Origin: Limnohabitans sp.
GTDB taxonomy: Bacteria > Bacteroidota > Bacteroidia > Flavobacteriales > Flavobacteriaceae
NCBI GenBank assembly: GCA_030053945.1
Contig: JASGCW010000007.1
Location: 32,119 to 96,118, forward strand
DNA length: 64,000 nucleotides
Reading direction: 5' to 3'
The notes under the pieces were generated by a model, which saw nothing but the letters and a program-made list of their open reading frames with translations, was not told where the DNA came from and made no database searches. This document shows positions 1 through 8,366 of the stretch, piece after piece. The number at the start of each line of letters is the position of its first letter. Position 1 is the first letter of the stretch. The position numbers were made by a program, and so were the translations under genes.

Positions 1-651
1 GGAAATTTTGTGGATCAAGGTAAAATTTCAGATCATCCAAAAGATCAATCTTATACTTTATTAAGCGAAACAACAAAACTTGATAATCCAGTTTATATTA
101 ATTTTGATTTCACAGTCGATGGCAAACAGTTTCAATGCAAAACACGTTTAGTCATTACGCCACATTTCTCTTTTAATACAAATTTCTTACCACAATATCG
201 AATGAGTAGAACAGAATTTGACACACTTTCTCAACTACCAAATTTTTCAGATGCTATAACTATTGCAAATGGATTTACCATTTTACAAGAAGACACAAAA
301 AACAAATATGCATATCGTGAAATTCAATTACAAAATGATACTTACGAACAAAGTAGAGCCAATTTAAAACAAAATTACCCAGATTTATACAATACATTAG
401 AACCGTTTTATTACAATGCACACGAAATGATGTCATCGGTGTTGAATGATATGTATGATAAAGGTCAATTAACTTATGACGATACCAATAATTATTTAAA
501 CCGTACGGAAGGTGGTTGCAAATTTTGTGTGAATCAATATTGGCAATTTCCTGCTGGCTGCAAATATGGAAAACCTTCAGAAGCCAATGAAAGTGCTGCC
601 TTTTTAGAAAGTGTAGCTAATTATATCATTCAAAACGGAAGTACAAACTAA
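1..651 (+). CDS. Unknown protein, 5' end cut by window edge
   Basis: The reading frame is open from base 1 and the first in-window start-like codon is a GTG at 10, so the gene probably begins upstream. The visible 216 residues have no signal peptide or membrane segment. Near the C-terminus, around residues 170-190, is a run with three cysteines and several aromatics (GGCKFC, then QYWQFPAGCKYG), which could bind metal or form a disulfide. I do not recognise the family. It lies upstream of and in the same direction as the paralog pair, metallophosphoesterase and ferritin-like genes, so it may be the first visible member of that cluster. However, a long hairpin element separates it from the next gene. 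Confidence 0.6.
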   Translation, partial: GNFVDQGKISDHPKDQSYTLLSETTKLDNPVYINFDFTVDGKQFQCKTRLVITPHFSFNTNFLPQYRMSRTEFDTLSQLPNFSDAITIANGFTILQEDTKNKYAYREIQLQNDTYEQSRANLKQNYPDLYNTLEPFYYNAHEMMSSVLNDMYDKGQLTYDDTNNYLNRTEGGCKFCVNQYWQFPAGCKYGKPSEANESAAFLESVANYIIQNGSTN

Positions 652-695
652 AAATTAATATGAGGCTATCTGAAAAGTAGTAAATAAAAGTCTAG

Positions 696-768
696 CTTGT
701 CACTTCGACGATAGGAGAAGTCACATTATCAATATTATGTGATTTCTCTCGCTGGTCGAAATGACAAG
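696..768. repeat. REP-like long imperfect hairpin
   Basis: Two nested inverted pairs face each other. CTTGTCACTTCGAC (696-709) pairs with GTCGAAATGACAAG (755-768), and GAGAAGTCACATTAT (715-729) pairs with ATTATGTGATTTCTC (734-748). This resembles the intergenic palindromes widespread in Flavobacteriaceae genomes that carry a TGTCATTTCGAC-like core. It is not followed by a T-run, so it looks like a dispersed repeat rather than a classical terminator. Confidence 0.75.
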
Positions 769-813
769 ATTACGAGCTTTTCAAGCATCCTCTCTATCAA
801 ACAAACTAACTCA

Positions 814-1602
814 ATGGAATCAATAAATAAAGTACTAACCGCTCCAAACGCTGTGCGAGTATGGAGAGGTTTTAGATTACCTTCTCTACCATTAGATCAA
901 TTCTTTTCAAAACTGGGAACTGTATTCGTTCCTGCTACAGTTAAATTTCAAATTGATGCTGGTTTACATTCTTATACCCCATCAGTTCCAGCAGGATTAG
1001 AAGGAAAGCCTGATTATGTGCCAGACGAAACAGCCGTTTTGTTTTGGCAATCTGTAGAAACGTATTGGAACGGCTTTTCTCGTTTATCTGTGCGTACTTA
1101 TACGCTTACTCACAATGGCTGTTATGTAACTTCAGGACAACCATTAAGTCGTGCTGATTTTCCAGTTGAATTCGATAAAAATACAACACTCCAAGTTGAT
1201 CAACCTGTTTTTCTTTTTGATAAACCTGCCGACTGGATGACTGGAAACATTAAACACTTAGTAGCTGAACGTCCTAGAAATATTGAAATTGAAGATTTTA
1301 AAAAGGGTATCGCAAATATTCTTATTCAAATTCAGGCACTAACACCTCAACTCGATGCAGCCATAGCTTGTATTGGAGATGAGTATATCGTCTATTGGGA
1401 ATTAAGCCCAGCAGCTCCAGGAACGCAAAATCCTACTTCGGGAATAAAATTACTAACAGATTATTTAACTGGTTGGAAAGCAGTTTTTGCTCCAGCACCA
1501 ACATTTTTACCAATTGATATTTATGACATTTGGTCAGGAATGGACGTTCAAGCAGGGAGTAGCTTTAATATGCAGTTTGAACGAAATGAAGAAATAAAGT
1601 AA
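814..1602 (+). CDS. Uncharacterised protein, paralog A of a tandem pair
   Basis: A 262-residue cytoplasmic-looking protein with no signal peptide. I place the start at the ATG at 814 because the upstream in-frame extension runs through the hairpin repeat. It is clearly related to the next gene. Both carry an N-terminal VWRGF segment, then G-(T/S)-VFVP, a GL-x-x-Y-x-P stretch, PD-x-TA-x-x-FW, and the best-conserved block DWM-x-G-x-x-KHLVA-x-RP near residues 140-155. I do not recognise a named family. Its position suggests a shared pathway with the downstream metallophosphoesterase and ferritin-like enzyme. A substrate-binding or structural role is possible, but nothing in the sequence shows catalysis. 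Confidence 0.7.
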   Translation: MESINKVLTAPNAVRVWRGFRLPSLPLDQFFSKLGTVFVPATVKFQIDAGLHSYTPSVPAGLEGKPDYVPDETAVLFWQSVETYWNGFSRLSVRTYTLTHNGCYVTSGQPLSRADFPVEFDKNTTLQVDQPVFLFDKPADWMTGNIKHLVAERPRNIEIEDFKKGIANILIQIQALTPQLDAAIACIGDEYIVYWELSPAAPGTQNPTSGIKLLTDYLTGWKAVFAPAPTFLPIDIYDIWSGMDVQAGSSFNMQFERNEEIK

Positions 1603-1606
1603 ATCT

Positions 1607-1645
1607 TATACACTTGACAGGTTTTAGAAACCTGTCAAGTGTATA
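1607..1645. repeat. Perfect 18-bp inverted repeat with 3-nt loop
   Basis: TATACACTTGACAGGTTT (1607-1624) is followed by TAG and then its exact reverse complement (1628-1645). It fills the gap between the two paralogous genes and starts four bases after the upstream stop. No U-tract follows, so termination is doubtful. A repeat element or an mRNA-processing hairpin is more likely. Confidence 0.85.
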
Positions 1646-1664
1646 GTGATAATAAAACAAACAA

Positions 1665-2462
1665 ATGAAAAAAACAACTACATATCCAGTATTACCAAAT
1701 TCAGTGTATGTATGGAGAGGATTTAAAAGTTCTTCCGATTTTGAAAAATTTTATAATTTTCTGGGAAGTGTTTTTGTTCCTTCTTGCGCACTTTTACAAC
1801 CTAATGTAGGATTAAGAGCTTATTTACCTACGCTTATTCCGCAAACTAATAAACCAAATGCTGTCCCAGATCAAACGGCATTAATGTTTTGGGCAACACC
1901 TGAGTCACATGACGAGGCTAATGAAACGGTTGCTGTACGTGCTTATCAAAACCTTCATGGCGACGTGTATGATATGTCTCGCAGTCATTTGCCTGAAGTA
2001 CCAACGCTATTTCCAAAAAAAGTAACCGATATTCAAATCGAACAGCCTTATTTCTTATTTAAAAACAAAGCCGATTGGATGTTGGGAAGTGTAAAACATT
2101 TGGTTGCTGCACGTCCCGATACTATTTCTACAGGTGATTTTACACAGCTTATTTTTAATTGGGTTACTCAACTGCAAACTGCAAAAATTCCGACAATAGA
2201 TGCAGCTTTAGTTTGCAATGGAAATGATTATTTAGTAGTTTGGATTCACAGTACTAATGAAAAAATGGACTGGACAGGTATCGTACAAGACTTTGAAAGT
2301 CAACTTACAGTTCAATTAAATACAGTACTTCAAAACTTTGAAATGAAAACCACTTTATGGTCTAATTGGGCTGGCATTGATTATTCGAAAGAAGAAAATT
2401 ATGCGTTGAATATTCAGTTAAACAGACCACGATTTACTAAACCCAAAAAAGTTGGCCTATGA
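1665..2462 (+). CDS. Uncharacterised protein, paralog B of a tandem pair
   Basis: A 265-residue protein homologous along its length to the preceding gene (VYVWRGF, GSVFVP, PDQTALMFW, DWMLGSVKHLVAARP), so the pair arose by tandem duplication and then diverged strongly. It has no signal peptide or membrane segment. Its last codons overlap the metallophosphoesterase start by four bases (ATGA), which indicates translational coupling and a functional tie to that enzyme. Family not recognised. Confidence 0.72.
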   Translation: MKKTTTYPVLPNSVYVWRGFKSSSDFEKFYNFLGSVFVPSCALLQPNVGLRAYLPTLIPQTNKPNAVPDQTALMFWATPESHDEANETVAVRAYQNLHGDVYDMSRSHLPEVPTLFPKKVTDIQIEQPYFLFKNKADWMLGSVKHLVAARPDTISTGDFTQLIFNWVTQLQTAKIPTIDAALVCNGNDYLVVWIHSTNEKMDWTGIVQDFESQLTVQLNTVLQNFEMKTTLWSNWAGIDYSKEENYALNIQLNRPRFTKPKKVGL

Positions 2463-4072
2463 GTAATATAACCAATCCGCTTCTTGCATTATGGAAATCG
2501 AGTGTGGCTAAAGTTTTGGCACAATCAAAAAATAAAACACATTTAGGTGCTTTTAGTTCAGATGAAGTAGATGCTCTGTTTAAAGCAACTAACAACTATT
2601 GCAACTTAGTTGAAGCCAATCAAACTCCACAGGATCCAGGAAAAGATTCTGATGATGAGGAAAAAGTAAATACTTATTTATCGCATTTGTATCATATAAA
2701 AGCACATGCTAAAATTGATTCGAATGAAATAAAAGAAAAAGAACTCGAAGCTGAAATTGCCGAATATAAATTTGGAAACCCTCTTTGGCAACAAATGTTT
2801 ATAGAATATTACAAATACTATTGGGATTATCCACACCACAAAGGAGCAGTTCCACAATATCGTTCATGGAAAGATAGTTCTGGTGGTAATGGTGATATAA
2901 ATTATGGTGTCGTTCAATGGAAAATTCCTTCCAATGCTCGCATTGCAATTGTAGGAGATATTGGCACTGGAACTGAAGAAGCAAAAGCAGTACTTGCTGC
3001 TGCTTGTAAATTCAAGCCTGATGTTTTTTTACATTTAGGCGATATTTATTATTCAGGAACCGAGGAAGAAACCCAACAACGGTTAGTAAAAATGGTCAAA
3101 GAAGTACTCCAAAAAGAGAATTGCGAAGTTCCTTTTTACACTATTCCAGGTAACCACGAGTATTTTACAGGAAATGTTTCATTATTAAAAGCTCTAGATT
3201 CTAATGTTCTTGTTAACACAGAAGAACAACGCCAACAAACAAGTTATTTTTGTTTAAAGACAGAAGATGAAAGTTGGCAATTTCTAGGAATGGATACAGG
3301 CTATAACGGTCATTATATGAATGTAGAAAAAGGTGCCAATGCCAATACATTAAAACTTTTACATATTGACCAAGTAGACAATCCTCCTGCCAACTCTGAT
3401 GCACATTGGCCAAAAGATTATAATCCGTACTTCCCCGAAACACAAGAGAAAGCTAAAGATACGACTTCAAATGTTGCAATGATAACCATTAGAACTGATG
3501 AACAAGAATGGCATACTGATAAACTAAATTCGTTTAGCGGAAAAACAATTCTATTGTCACATCATCAGTTGTACTCGGCAAATAATACTTGTGGTGTAGC
3601 TCAAGAAAAAAAATCGGACGGAAGTGTAAATTCAAATGATCCTAATCGTCCTTGGGTGAATACTGCTTTATGGAAGCAATTTGGAAGTTTTCTAGGAGAC
3701 AAAGTTCCATTGTGGTTGTGGGGCCACGAGCATAATTTAGAAATCTTCAAAGATAATTACCGTCCAGAAGATTGGCCAACCGATACCGATTTTGCGAATA
3801 CCTATAAAAATCTGCCTAAAGGTCGTTGTGCAGGACACAGTGCCTTACCTGTCGAAAACACCGAAAATCCATATCAAGTAAATTACCCCGTTCCCCTACT
3901 CGATGAGAATTTAAAACTTGGAATGTCACAAGTAGGCGATAGTTTATGGTACAATCACGGTTTTCAATTATTGGAACTAAAAGGAAAAGATAATGCAGCT
4001 CGTTTAAGTTTTTTTGAAATAACCATTGCAGATAATACAGTATCTCCAATTCATGTGGAATACATAAAATAA
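2459..4072 (+). CDS. Calcineurin-like metallophosphoesterase
   Basis: A 537-residue protein with all signature blocks of the metallophosphoesterase fold: GDIGTG with D167, HLGD with H192 and D195, PGNHE with N232 and H233, SHH at 368-369, and GHEH with H423 and H425. These residues coordinate the two catalytic metals in this superfamily. About 150 residues precede the domain and may form a separate helical module. There is no signal peptide, so it should act in the cytoplasm. The substrate cannot be read from the sequence; phosphodiesters or phosphomonoesters are both possible. It is translationally coupled to paralog B and followed after 27 bases by the next gene, so it sits inside an operon. 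Confidence 0.88.
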   Translation: MSNITNPLLALWKSSVAKVLAQSKNKTHLGAFSSDEVDALFKATNNYCNLVEANQTPQDPGKDSDDEEKVNTYLSHLYHIKAHAKIDSNEIKEKELEAEIAEYKFGNPLWQQMFIEYYKYYWDYPHHKGAVPQYRSWKDSSGGNGDINYGVVQWKIPSNARIAIVGDIGTGTEEAKAVLAAACKFKPDVFLHLGDIYYSGTEEETQQRLVKMVKEVLQKENCEVPFYTIPGNHEYFTGNVSLLKALDSNVLVNTEEQRQQTSYFCLKTEDESWQFLGMDTGYNGHYMNVEKGANANTLKLLHIDQVDNPPANSDAHWPKDYNPYFPETQEKAKDTTSNVAMITIRTDEQEWHTDKLNSFSGKTILLSHHQLYSANNTCGVAQEKKSDGSVNSNDPNRPWVNTALWKQFGSFLGDKVPLWLWGHEHNLEIFKDNYRPEDWPTDTDFANTYKNLPKGRCAGHSALPVENTENPYQVNYPVPLLDENLKLGMSQVGDSLWYNHGFQLLELKGKDNAARLSFFEITIADNTVSPIHVEYIK

Positions 4073-4099
4073 AATAAACCAAACTAATCAAAATAAATT

Positions 4100-5026
4100 A
4101 TGGAACAAATTTTTTCAATTGTACCCAATGTACTCGATGTTAATCTTCAAAATGTTAAGTCAAATAACTCCCTACCTTCGGGTTATACAGCTATGGTAGC
4201 CACTGAAATAGAAGGTCAACATTTACTTTATGCCTTTAACAATCAAACATTATTGACAGATGTATATTCTTTAACTAACAGCAGTGATACTCTTGCTCCA
4301 GTATTGCAAGGTTATGATGGTTTGAACGGTAAAGCTTGGACAATTTTGCATCAATTTACTTTAGGAGATAAACCTTATTTAATGAGTTATGAAGCTACTG
4401 AAGGCAATTTAGCTTTTTACGAAATTAAATCAGATTATAGTTTAAGCAAGCCCTATATTTTTATGAACAAACGCAGTTGGCCTACACAAGGCTTTTCTGA
4501 AGTTACTCCTATAGTAATAACAGGTTTATTATATGTATTAGGCTATGACAAAAGCAAAGGAACAGTAGCAATTTTCAGTTTAGATGTCATCTCGAAATCA
4601 CCAGAAAAAGGCGTACCTCCACTTAATATGTTGAATGTATGGTACCATCAGTGGGCAGCAAAATGGGAAAATTTTGCTTTTTTTACTTTGGGACAATCCA
4701 ACTTTTTCTTTAAAATCAACAAAGGAAAACTAAATGTAAATATTGACCATATACTTGACAATCCATCAGTAGGTTCAGTAGAGATAGGAAGTTATTTACA
4801 GCATAAAATGCCTAATGCATTAGAAGTTATATTATCAGCAAGTATTCCTTGGGAAAACGGAGAGCCATATTTAGCAACTTTAGACGGAACAACAAATTTA
4901 TTAGACATTTATAGAATTCATGCAGATTGTCAAGGTTGGACAAAATTAGGAACAACACAAACAAATTCTGGTACTATAATGATTTCTTATCGTATTGAGG
5001 ATACTTCTTATATTTTACTTTATTAA
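4100..5026 (+). CDS. Uncharacterised protein, possibly beta-rich
   Basis: A 308-residue protein with no signal peptide. It contains repeated segments of the kind (Y/F)-x-(L/I)-x-x-(Y/F) followed by G-x-(A/P)-(W/Y), for example around GKAWTILHQFTLGDKPYLMSY, ENFAFFTLGQ and ENGEPYLATLDG. Such spacing suggests a beta-propeller or another repeated beta-sheet fold, but this is inference from pattern only. It lies between the metallophosphoesterase and the ferritin-like enzyme, in the same direction with short gaps. Function unknown. Confidence 0.6.
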   Translation: MEQIFSIVPNVLDVNLQNVKSNNSLPSGYTAMVATEIEGQHLLYAFNNQTLLTDVYSLTNSSDTLAPVLQGYDGLNGKAWTILHQFTLGDKPYLMSYEATEGNLAFYEIKSDYSLSKPYIFMNKRSWPTQGFSEVTPIVITGLLYVLGYDKSKGTVAIFSLDVISKSPEKGVPPLNMLNVWYHQWAAKWENFAFFTLGQSNFFFKINKGKLNVNIDHILDNPSVGSVEIGSYLQHKMPNALEVILSASIPWENGEPYLATLDGTTNLLDIYRIHADCQGWTKLGTTQTNSGTIMISYRIEDTSYILLY

Positions 5027-5085
5027 AATACACATAAATTAAACCTAAAAGGATTTAGAGACTGTTAGATGTAAAACATAAAACT

Positions 5086-6225
5086 ATGACAACAAATACA
5101 AACATACAGCTACGAGATATCGCTTGGATTAAAACCAATTTACAATCAGCTATCGAATTAGAATTTTCAACATTGCCATTATATTTATCAGCAATGTTTT
5201 CGTTAGAAATTCAAAACTATTCGGCTTATAACCTTATAAGAAGTGTAGCTATGGAAGAAATGGTTCATATGGCTATCGCTTGTAATATGCTTGCGGCTTT
5301 AGGCGGTACTCCAAACATTAAAAACATCCAAGTAAAATACCCTACTCAAGGTTTACCTGGAGGTGCTGAACCAGATTTAAACATAGGATTAGCACAATTA
5401 AGTAAAAACCAAATTCTAAACTTTATGCGCATTGAATGTCCGCTATATCTGTTGGACAAAAACGATTTAGGTGAAGAATACCCTACAATTTCAGTATTTT
5501 ATAACCAAATAAAACAAGCTATTATTGATAATGCTGATGAAGTTCGTGAATTAATCAAAAAAGGAGGAACATCAAATCAAGTAGGTGATGATATAGGTTT
5601 TACAACTTTTGCTTATCAAGAAGGACTTGATCCTGTAAAAATGTTATGTGCAGGTATCGATGAAATCTTAGAACAAGGAGAAGGAAAAGAAAAGGGAGAT
5701 TTAATAACAAGTTCAGAATACGAATATGAAGAATCTCATTATGCTAAATTTGCAGCTTTATACTATGGTAAAGATTATAAAACCCCCGAAGAAAATATTC
5801 CTTTAACAAAAGAAAATGAGCCTAAATTCTTCACTGGAAATCCTATAGGATGGCCGGAAGTAGTTAATACTTTATATGTGCCATCTGATGGTTATGAAAA
5901 ACTACTTACTATAGACCCTAATGGTACCACAATGAAAACAGCCATCGAACAATTTGACACAACTTTTGCAGAAATGTTAACTAATTTAGACTTGGTTTGG
6001 AATGGTTCACAATCTGTCAGTTGGCCTTCTTTTGGAAAAGCAGTACACGGAATGGTAGATTTTAGAGTATTATCTTGTTTCAATATTATGCGTACACAAA
6101 TTGCTGATGAAGTTGTTAAACAAATACCTCAACTTTATCCTGATGAAATTGAAACAATTAAAAAATATACAGATTTAACTAAACCTTTATTTTATGGACC
6201 AAGGTTTATAAATACTAATCAATAA
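5086..6225 (+). CDS. Ferritin-like enzyme of the VioB/RebD (iminophenyl-pyruvate dimer synthase) type
   Basis: A 379-residue protein whose N-terminal half matches the ferritin-like domain found at the end of VioB and RebD. An opening helix reads LRDIAWIKTNL, then IELEFSTLPLYL with E24 or E26 as likely metal ligand, then the first ExxH at E58-H61 (MEEMVHM), then a second ExxH at E215-H218 (YEESHY). These form a carboxylate-bridged di-iron site in the fold. VioB and RebD join oxidised tryptophan units, but many stand-alone members have unknown substrates, so that reaction should not be assumed here. It is the last gene of the 1-6225 cluster and is followed by a strong hairpin. Confidence 0.82.
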   Translation: MTTNTNIQLRDIAWIKTNLQSAIELEFSTLPLYLSAMFSLEIQNYSAYNLIRSVAMEEMVHMAIACNMLAALGGTPNIKNIQVKYPTQGLPGGAEPDLNIGLAQLSKNQILNFMRIECPLYLLDKNDLGEEYPTISVFYNQIKQAIIDNADEVRELIKKGGTSNQVGDDIGFTTFAYQEGLDPVKMLCAGIDEILEQGEGKEKGDLITSSEYEYEESHYAKFAALYYGKDYKTPEENIPLTKENEPKFFTGNPIGWPEVVNTLYVPSDGYEKLLTIDPNGTTMKTAIEQFDTTFAEMLTNLDLVWNGSQSVSWPSFGKAVHGMVDFRVLSCFNIMRTQIADEVVKQIPQLYPDEIETIKKYTDLTKPLFYGPRFINTNQ

Positions 6226-6241
6226 TTTTCACTTTTTCATA

Positions 6242-6275
6242 AGCTACACAAATTACACTAAGCATTTGTGTAGCT
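6242..6275 (+). terminator. Perfect 12-bp hairpin after the ferritin-like gene
   Basis: AGCTACACAAAT (6242-6253) and its exact reverse complement (6264-6275) flank a 10-nt loop, 17 bases after the stop. The downstream tract is AT-rich but not a pure T-run, so this is a likely transcript end or 3' stabiliser rather than a textbook terminator. Confidence 0.55.
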
Positions 6276-6433
6276 ATAATCCAGATTAGTTTTCATCTTT
6301 TAACGAAGTGAAAAGACAATTAAAAATGGCTTTGAATTTAAAAAAGTACTCATTTTATCTTATTTATCTTTTTCATATTCTTAACAAGGTCTAAAAACGT
6401 AATCTTGATTTTAAACAACTTAACAAAAAAATT

Positions 6434-7213
6434 ATGTTTTGGATTTACGAAATGCCTTCTTGGCTATTCTTTATATTTTGTAACTTGTTTTTCATTGTAG
6501 TATCATTACAAATAAGAAATTATGTTCAAAAAAAATTAATTTCTAAATTTAATGTAACAGAAAAACACAATGATTTATTAAACTATTTTGTCATCGCTCT
6601 GGGTGCCTTTTATAGTATAACATTAGGGTTAATAGCTGTTGATACTTGGGAATATTTCAAAGACAGTAATCAACTTATACATAATGAAGCAGCTAATATT
6701 TCAGCTCTTTATAAGGATTTAAACTATTATCCCGAAGAAATTTGTGACAAATTACAAACTAATTTAAAAGACTATACTTCAACAATAATTAACGAAGAAT
6801 GGGGTTCACAACAAAGAGGAATTATTCCAACACAAGCTGATTTACCTCTAAAAAAATTTCAGAATCAACTTTACAATTTCAACCCTATAAACATCAAGTC
6901 ACAAATAATTCATAGTGTAGCAATATCAAAATTTAATGATTTAGTTAAACTTAGATCAAATCGTTTAAACAGTATCACGGAAGGATTACCAAGAGAATTA
7001 TGGTTGGTCATTTTTACTGAAGCGCTACTAATGATTTTTTTATTTAGTTTTTTTGTAGAAAAAAATGCAAAAATTCACAAACTATTAATAGTAAGTTTAG
7101 GAATTGTTATTGGAACAACTATTTTTTTAGTGGCTGTTATGAACTTTCCTTACAGAGGACATTTCAGTGTTAATCCTGAAGCATACAAATTGGTATTAAA
7201 CAATATGAACTAA
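6434..7213 (+). CDS. DUF4239 (bestrophin-like) membrane protein
   Basis: A 259-residue protein with four predicted hydrophobic segments: residues about 5-28 and 52-75, then about 190-210 and 215-235. Between them lies a soluble loop with the family's typical line HNEAANISALYKDLNYYP, followed by LKDYTSTIINEEW. This topology and motif match DUF4239 proteins, which are grouped with bestrophin-like domains. The function is unknown; a channel role is a family-level suggestion only. It is monocistronic, with 208 bases upstream that hold only the hairpin described above. Confidence 0.72.
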   Translation: MFWIYEMPSWLFFIFCNLFFIVVSLQIRNYVQKKLISKFNVTEKHNDLLNYFVIALGAFYSITLGLIAVDTWEYFKDSNQLIHNEAANISALYKDLNYYPEEICDKLQTNLKDYTSTIINEEWGSQQRGIIPTQADLPLKKFQNQLYNFNPINIKSQIIHSVAISKFNDLVKLRSNRLNSITEGLPRELWLVIFTEALLMIFLFSFFVEKNAKIHKLLIVSLGIVIGTTIFLVAVMNFPYRGHFSVNPEAYKLVLNNMN

Positions 7214-7276
7214 AATATGCATCAATAAAAATTATAGCTTAAAAAATTATGGAAATCAAATACATAGTAAAAATGA

Positions 7277-7690
7277 ATGAATATGTCTTGGAAAATTACT
7301 TTTAACATAATTGGTGACAAATTTAGTCCAAAAAATATTCCAGTAAAGTTCTTTGAACAAAACGAACCAAATGATATAGCTGACTTTGGACTATTTAAAG
7401 GTAAACAATACAACTATGGAAGTGCAACCTATCTAGTAGATAAAGACATTCCTCATTCTGAAAAATTTAAACATTTAGCTGATACTTTCGAACCTTTACT
7501 CGATGATCTAAAAAAATATGGCGCAGAAAATTGGCACATTTTAATAGAACGACTCTATTTTAGCCAATGTAATGAAGAGTTAGACTTCAATGAAATACAA
7601 GAAATTTCAAGATTGAAATGTTCAATAGCTTATTCAGCTTATAATGTTAGTGAAATAGAGGAAAAGGAAGGTTTTATTTATTTTGAATAA
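7277..7690 (+). CDS. Small hypothetical protein, DUF4279-like
   Basis: A 137-residue cytoplasmic protein. The line W-x-I-x-F-x-I-x-G-D at the start, and LYFSQCNEELDFNEIQEIS followed by IAYSAYNV near the end, recall DUF4279 proteins. That family is often found near polymorphic toxins as immunity proteins. The resemblance is loose and I could not confirm it. Several ATGs cluster at 7273, 7277 and 7283; the chosen one keeps the full conserved start. Confidence 0.5.
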   Translation: MNMSWKITFNIIGDKFSPKNIPVKFFEQNEPNDIADFGLFKGKQYNYGSATYLVDKDIPHSEKFKHLADTFEPLLDDLKKYGAENWHILIERLYFSQCNEELDFNEIQEISRLKCSIAYSAYNVSEIEEKEGFIYFE

Positions 7691-7744
7691 ATCTTCTGAT
7701 TTGTAACAGAAAATATTCCTTTAAGGTATAAATAAAAAAATACT

Positions 7745-7896
7745 ATGACAATAATTGAAATTCAAATAGAAGAAAAAGCTAAAATTCTTAAAGGGCTTGA
7801 AAAAGCTTAAGAAAGACTTTTAGAGTTTAAAAAAATAAAAACAGTGACTTAGTCGTTTTACGTGATAATAAAATAGTAAAAATTAAACCTGTGTAA
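7745..7896 (+). pseudogene. Broken small gene (stop codon plus frameshift)
   Basis: Translation from the ATG at 7745 gives an acidic-basic helical peptide of 21 codons that ends in TAA at 7808. Reading through that stop continues sensibly (ERLLEFKK). A one-base frame change near 7838-7843 then restores SDLVVLRDNKIVKIKPV and a stop at 7894-7896. Coding character resuming on both sides points to a decayed gene of about 50 codons, perhaps an antitoxin-like or DNA-binding small protein. No intact copy is present in the window. Confidence 0.55.
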
Positions 7897-7949
7897 TAAT
7901 CACTTCACAGCTTAAATGCTCTAAAAAAGTTTACCTAAATATATAAGAT

Positions 7950-8285
7950 ATGACTGAAAATGAATTACGTAGATTAGCAGAAAAAGAACACAAACTTTCT
8001 GGAGTTGAATTAGAAAATAAAATAACCGAACTAAAATCTTTAAATTGTAGCATTTTAGAATGCATTATCTATGTTAGAACCAATCAGGAATGTTCTTTAT
8101 CTATAGCAAAAGAATTAGTTTTAAATTCGTTAGCTTGGAAAGAAAAAAAAGAAGAATTTATCAACCATCAAATTGAACAGATGAATGAGTTTCTTGAAGC
8201 TGGCAAAGATGATATTAAATCAATAGAACAAACTTTTTACTCAGACAAAACTGATATTAATATCACCTTTACCAAAAAAAGCTAA
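7950..8285 (+). CDS. Small hypothetical protein with L7/L12-like helical motif
   Basis: A 111-residue, charged, mostly helical protein without signal or membrane segment. The central line SILECIIYVRTNQECSLSIA, continuing KELVLNS, has the spacing of the ribosomal protein L7/L12 C-terminal fold, where a helix is followed by a G/S-L-x-x-A-K-x-L-V helix. Stand-alone versions of this pattern occur in uncharacterised bacterial proteins. No function can be assigned. It has its own upstream gap and no obvious operon partner. Confidence 0.5.
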   Translation: MTENELRRLAEKEHKLSGVELENKITELKSLNCSILECIIYVRTNQECSLSIAKELVLNSLAWKEKKEEFINHQIEQMNEFLEAGKDDIKSIEQTFYSDKTDINITFTKKS

Positions 8286-8366
8286 AATTATTTCAACTCT
8301 AGTTTCAATTAACTTTAAAACAAAGAGATTCTGCAGATTTGAAGTTTAGTAATAAAAACATCTTAT

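Noticed and set aside
739..813. Extended start for paralog A
   Set aside because: The extension is translated hairpin repeat and lacks similarity to paralog B; the ATG at 814 fits better.
1..6225. Antiphage defence system
   Set aside because: No nuclease, NTPase sensor, TIR, helicase or membrane effector was seen; a metabolic role fits the ferritin-like and phosphoesterase genes better.
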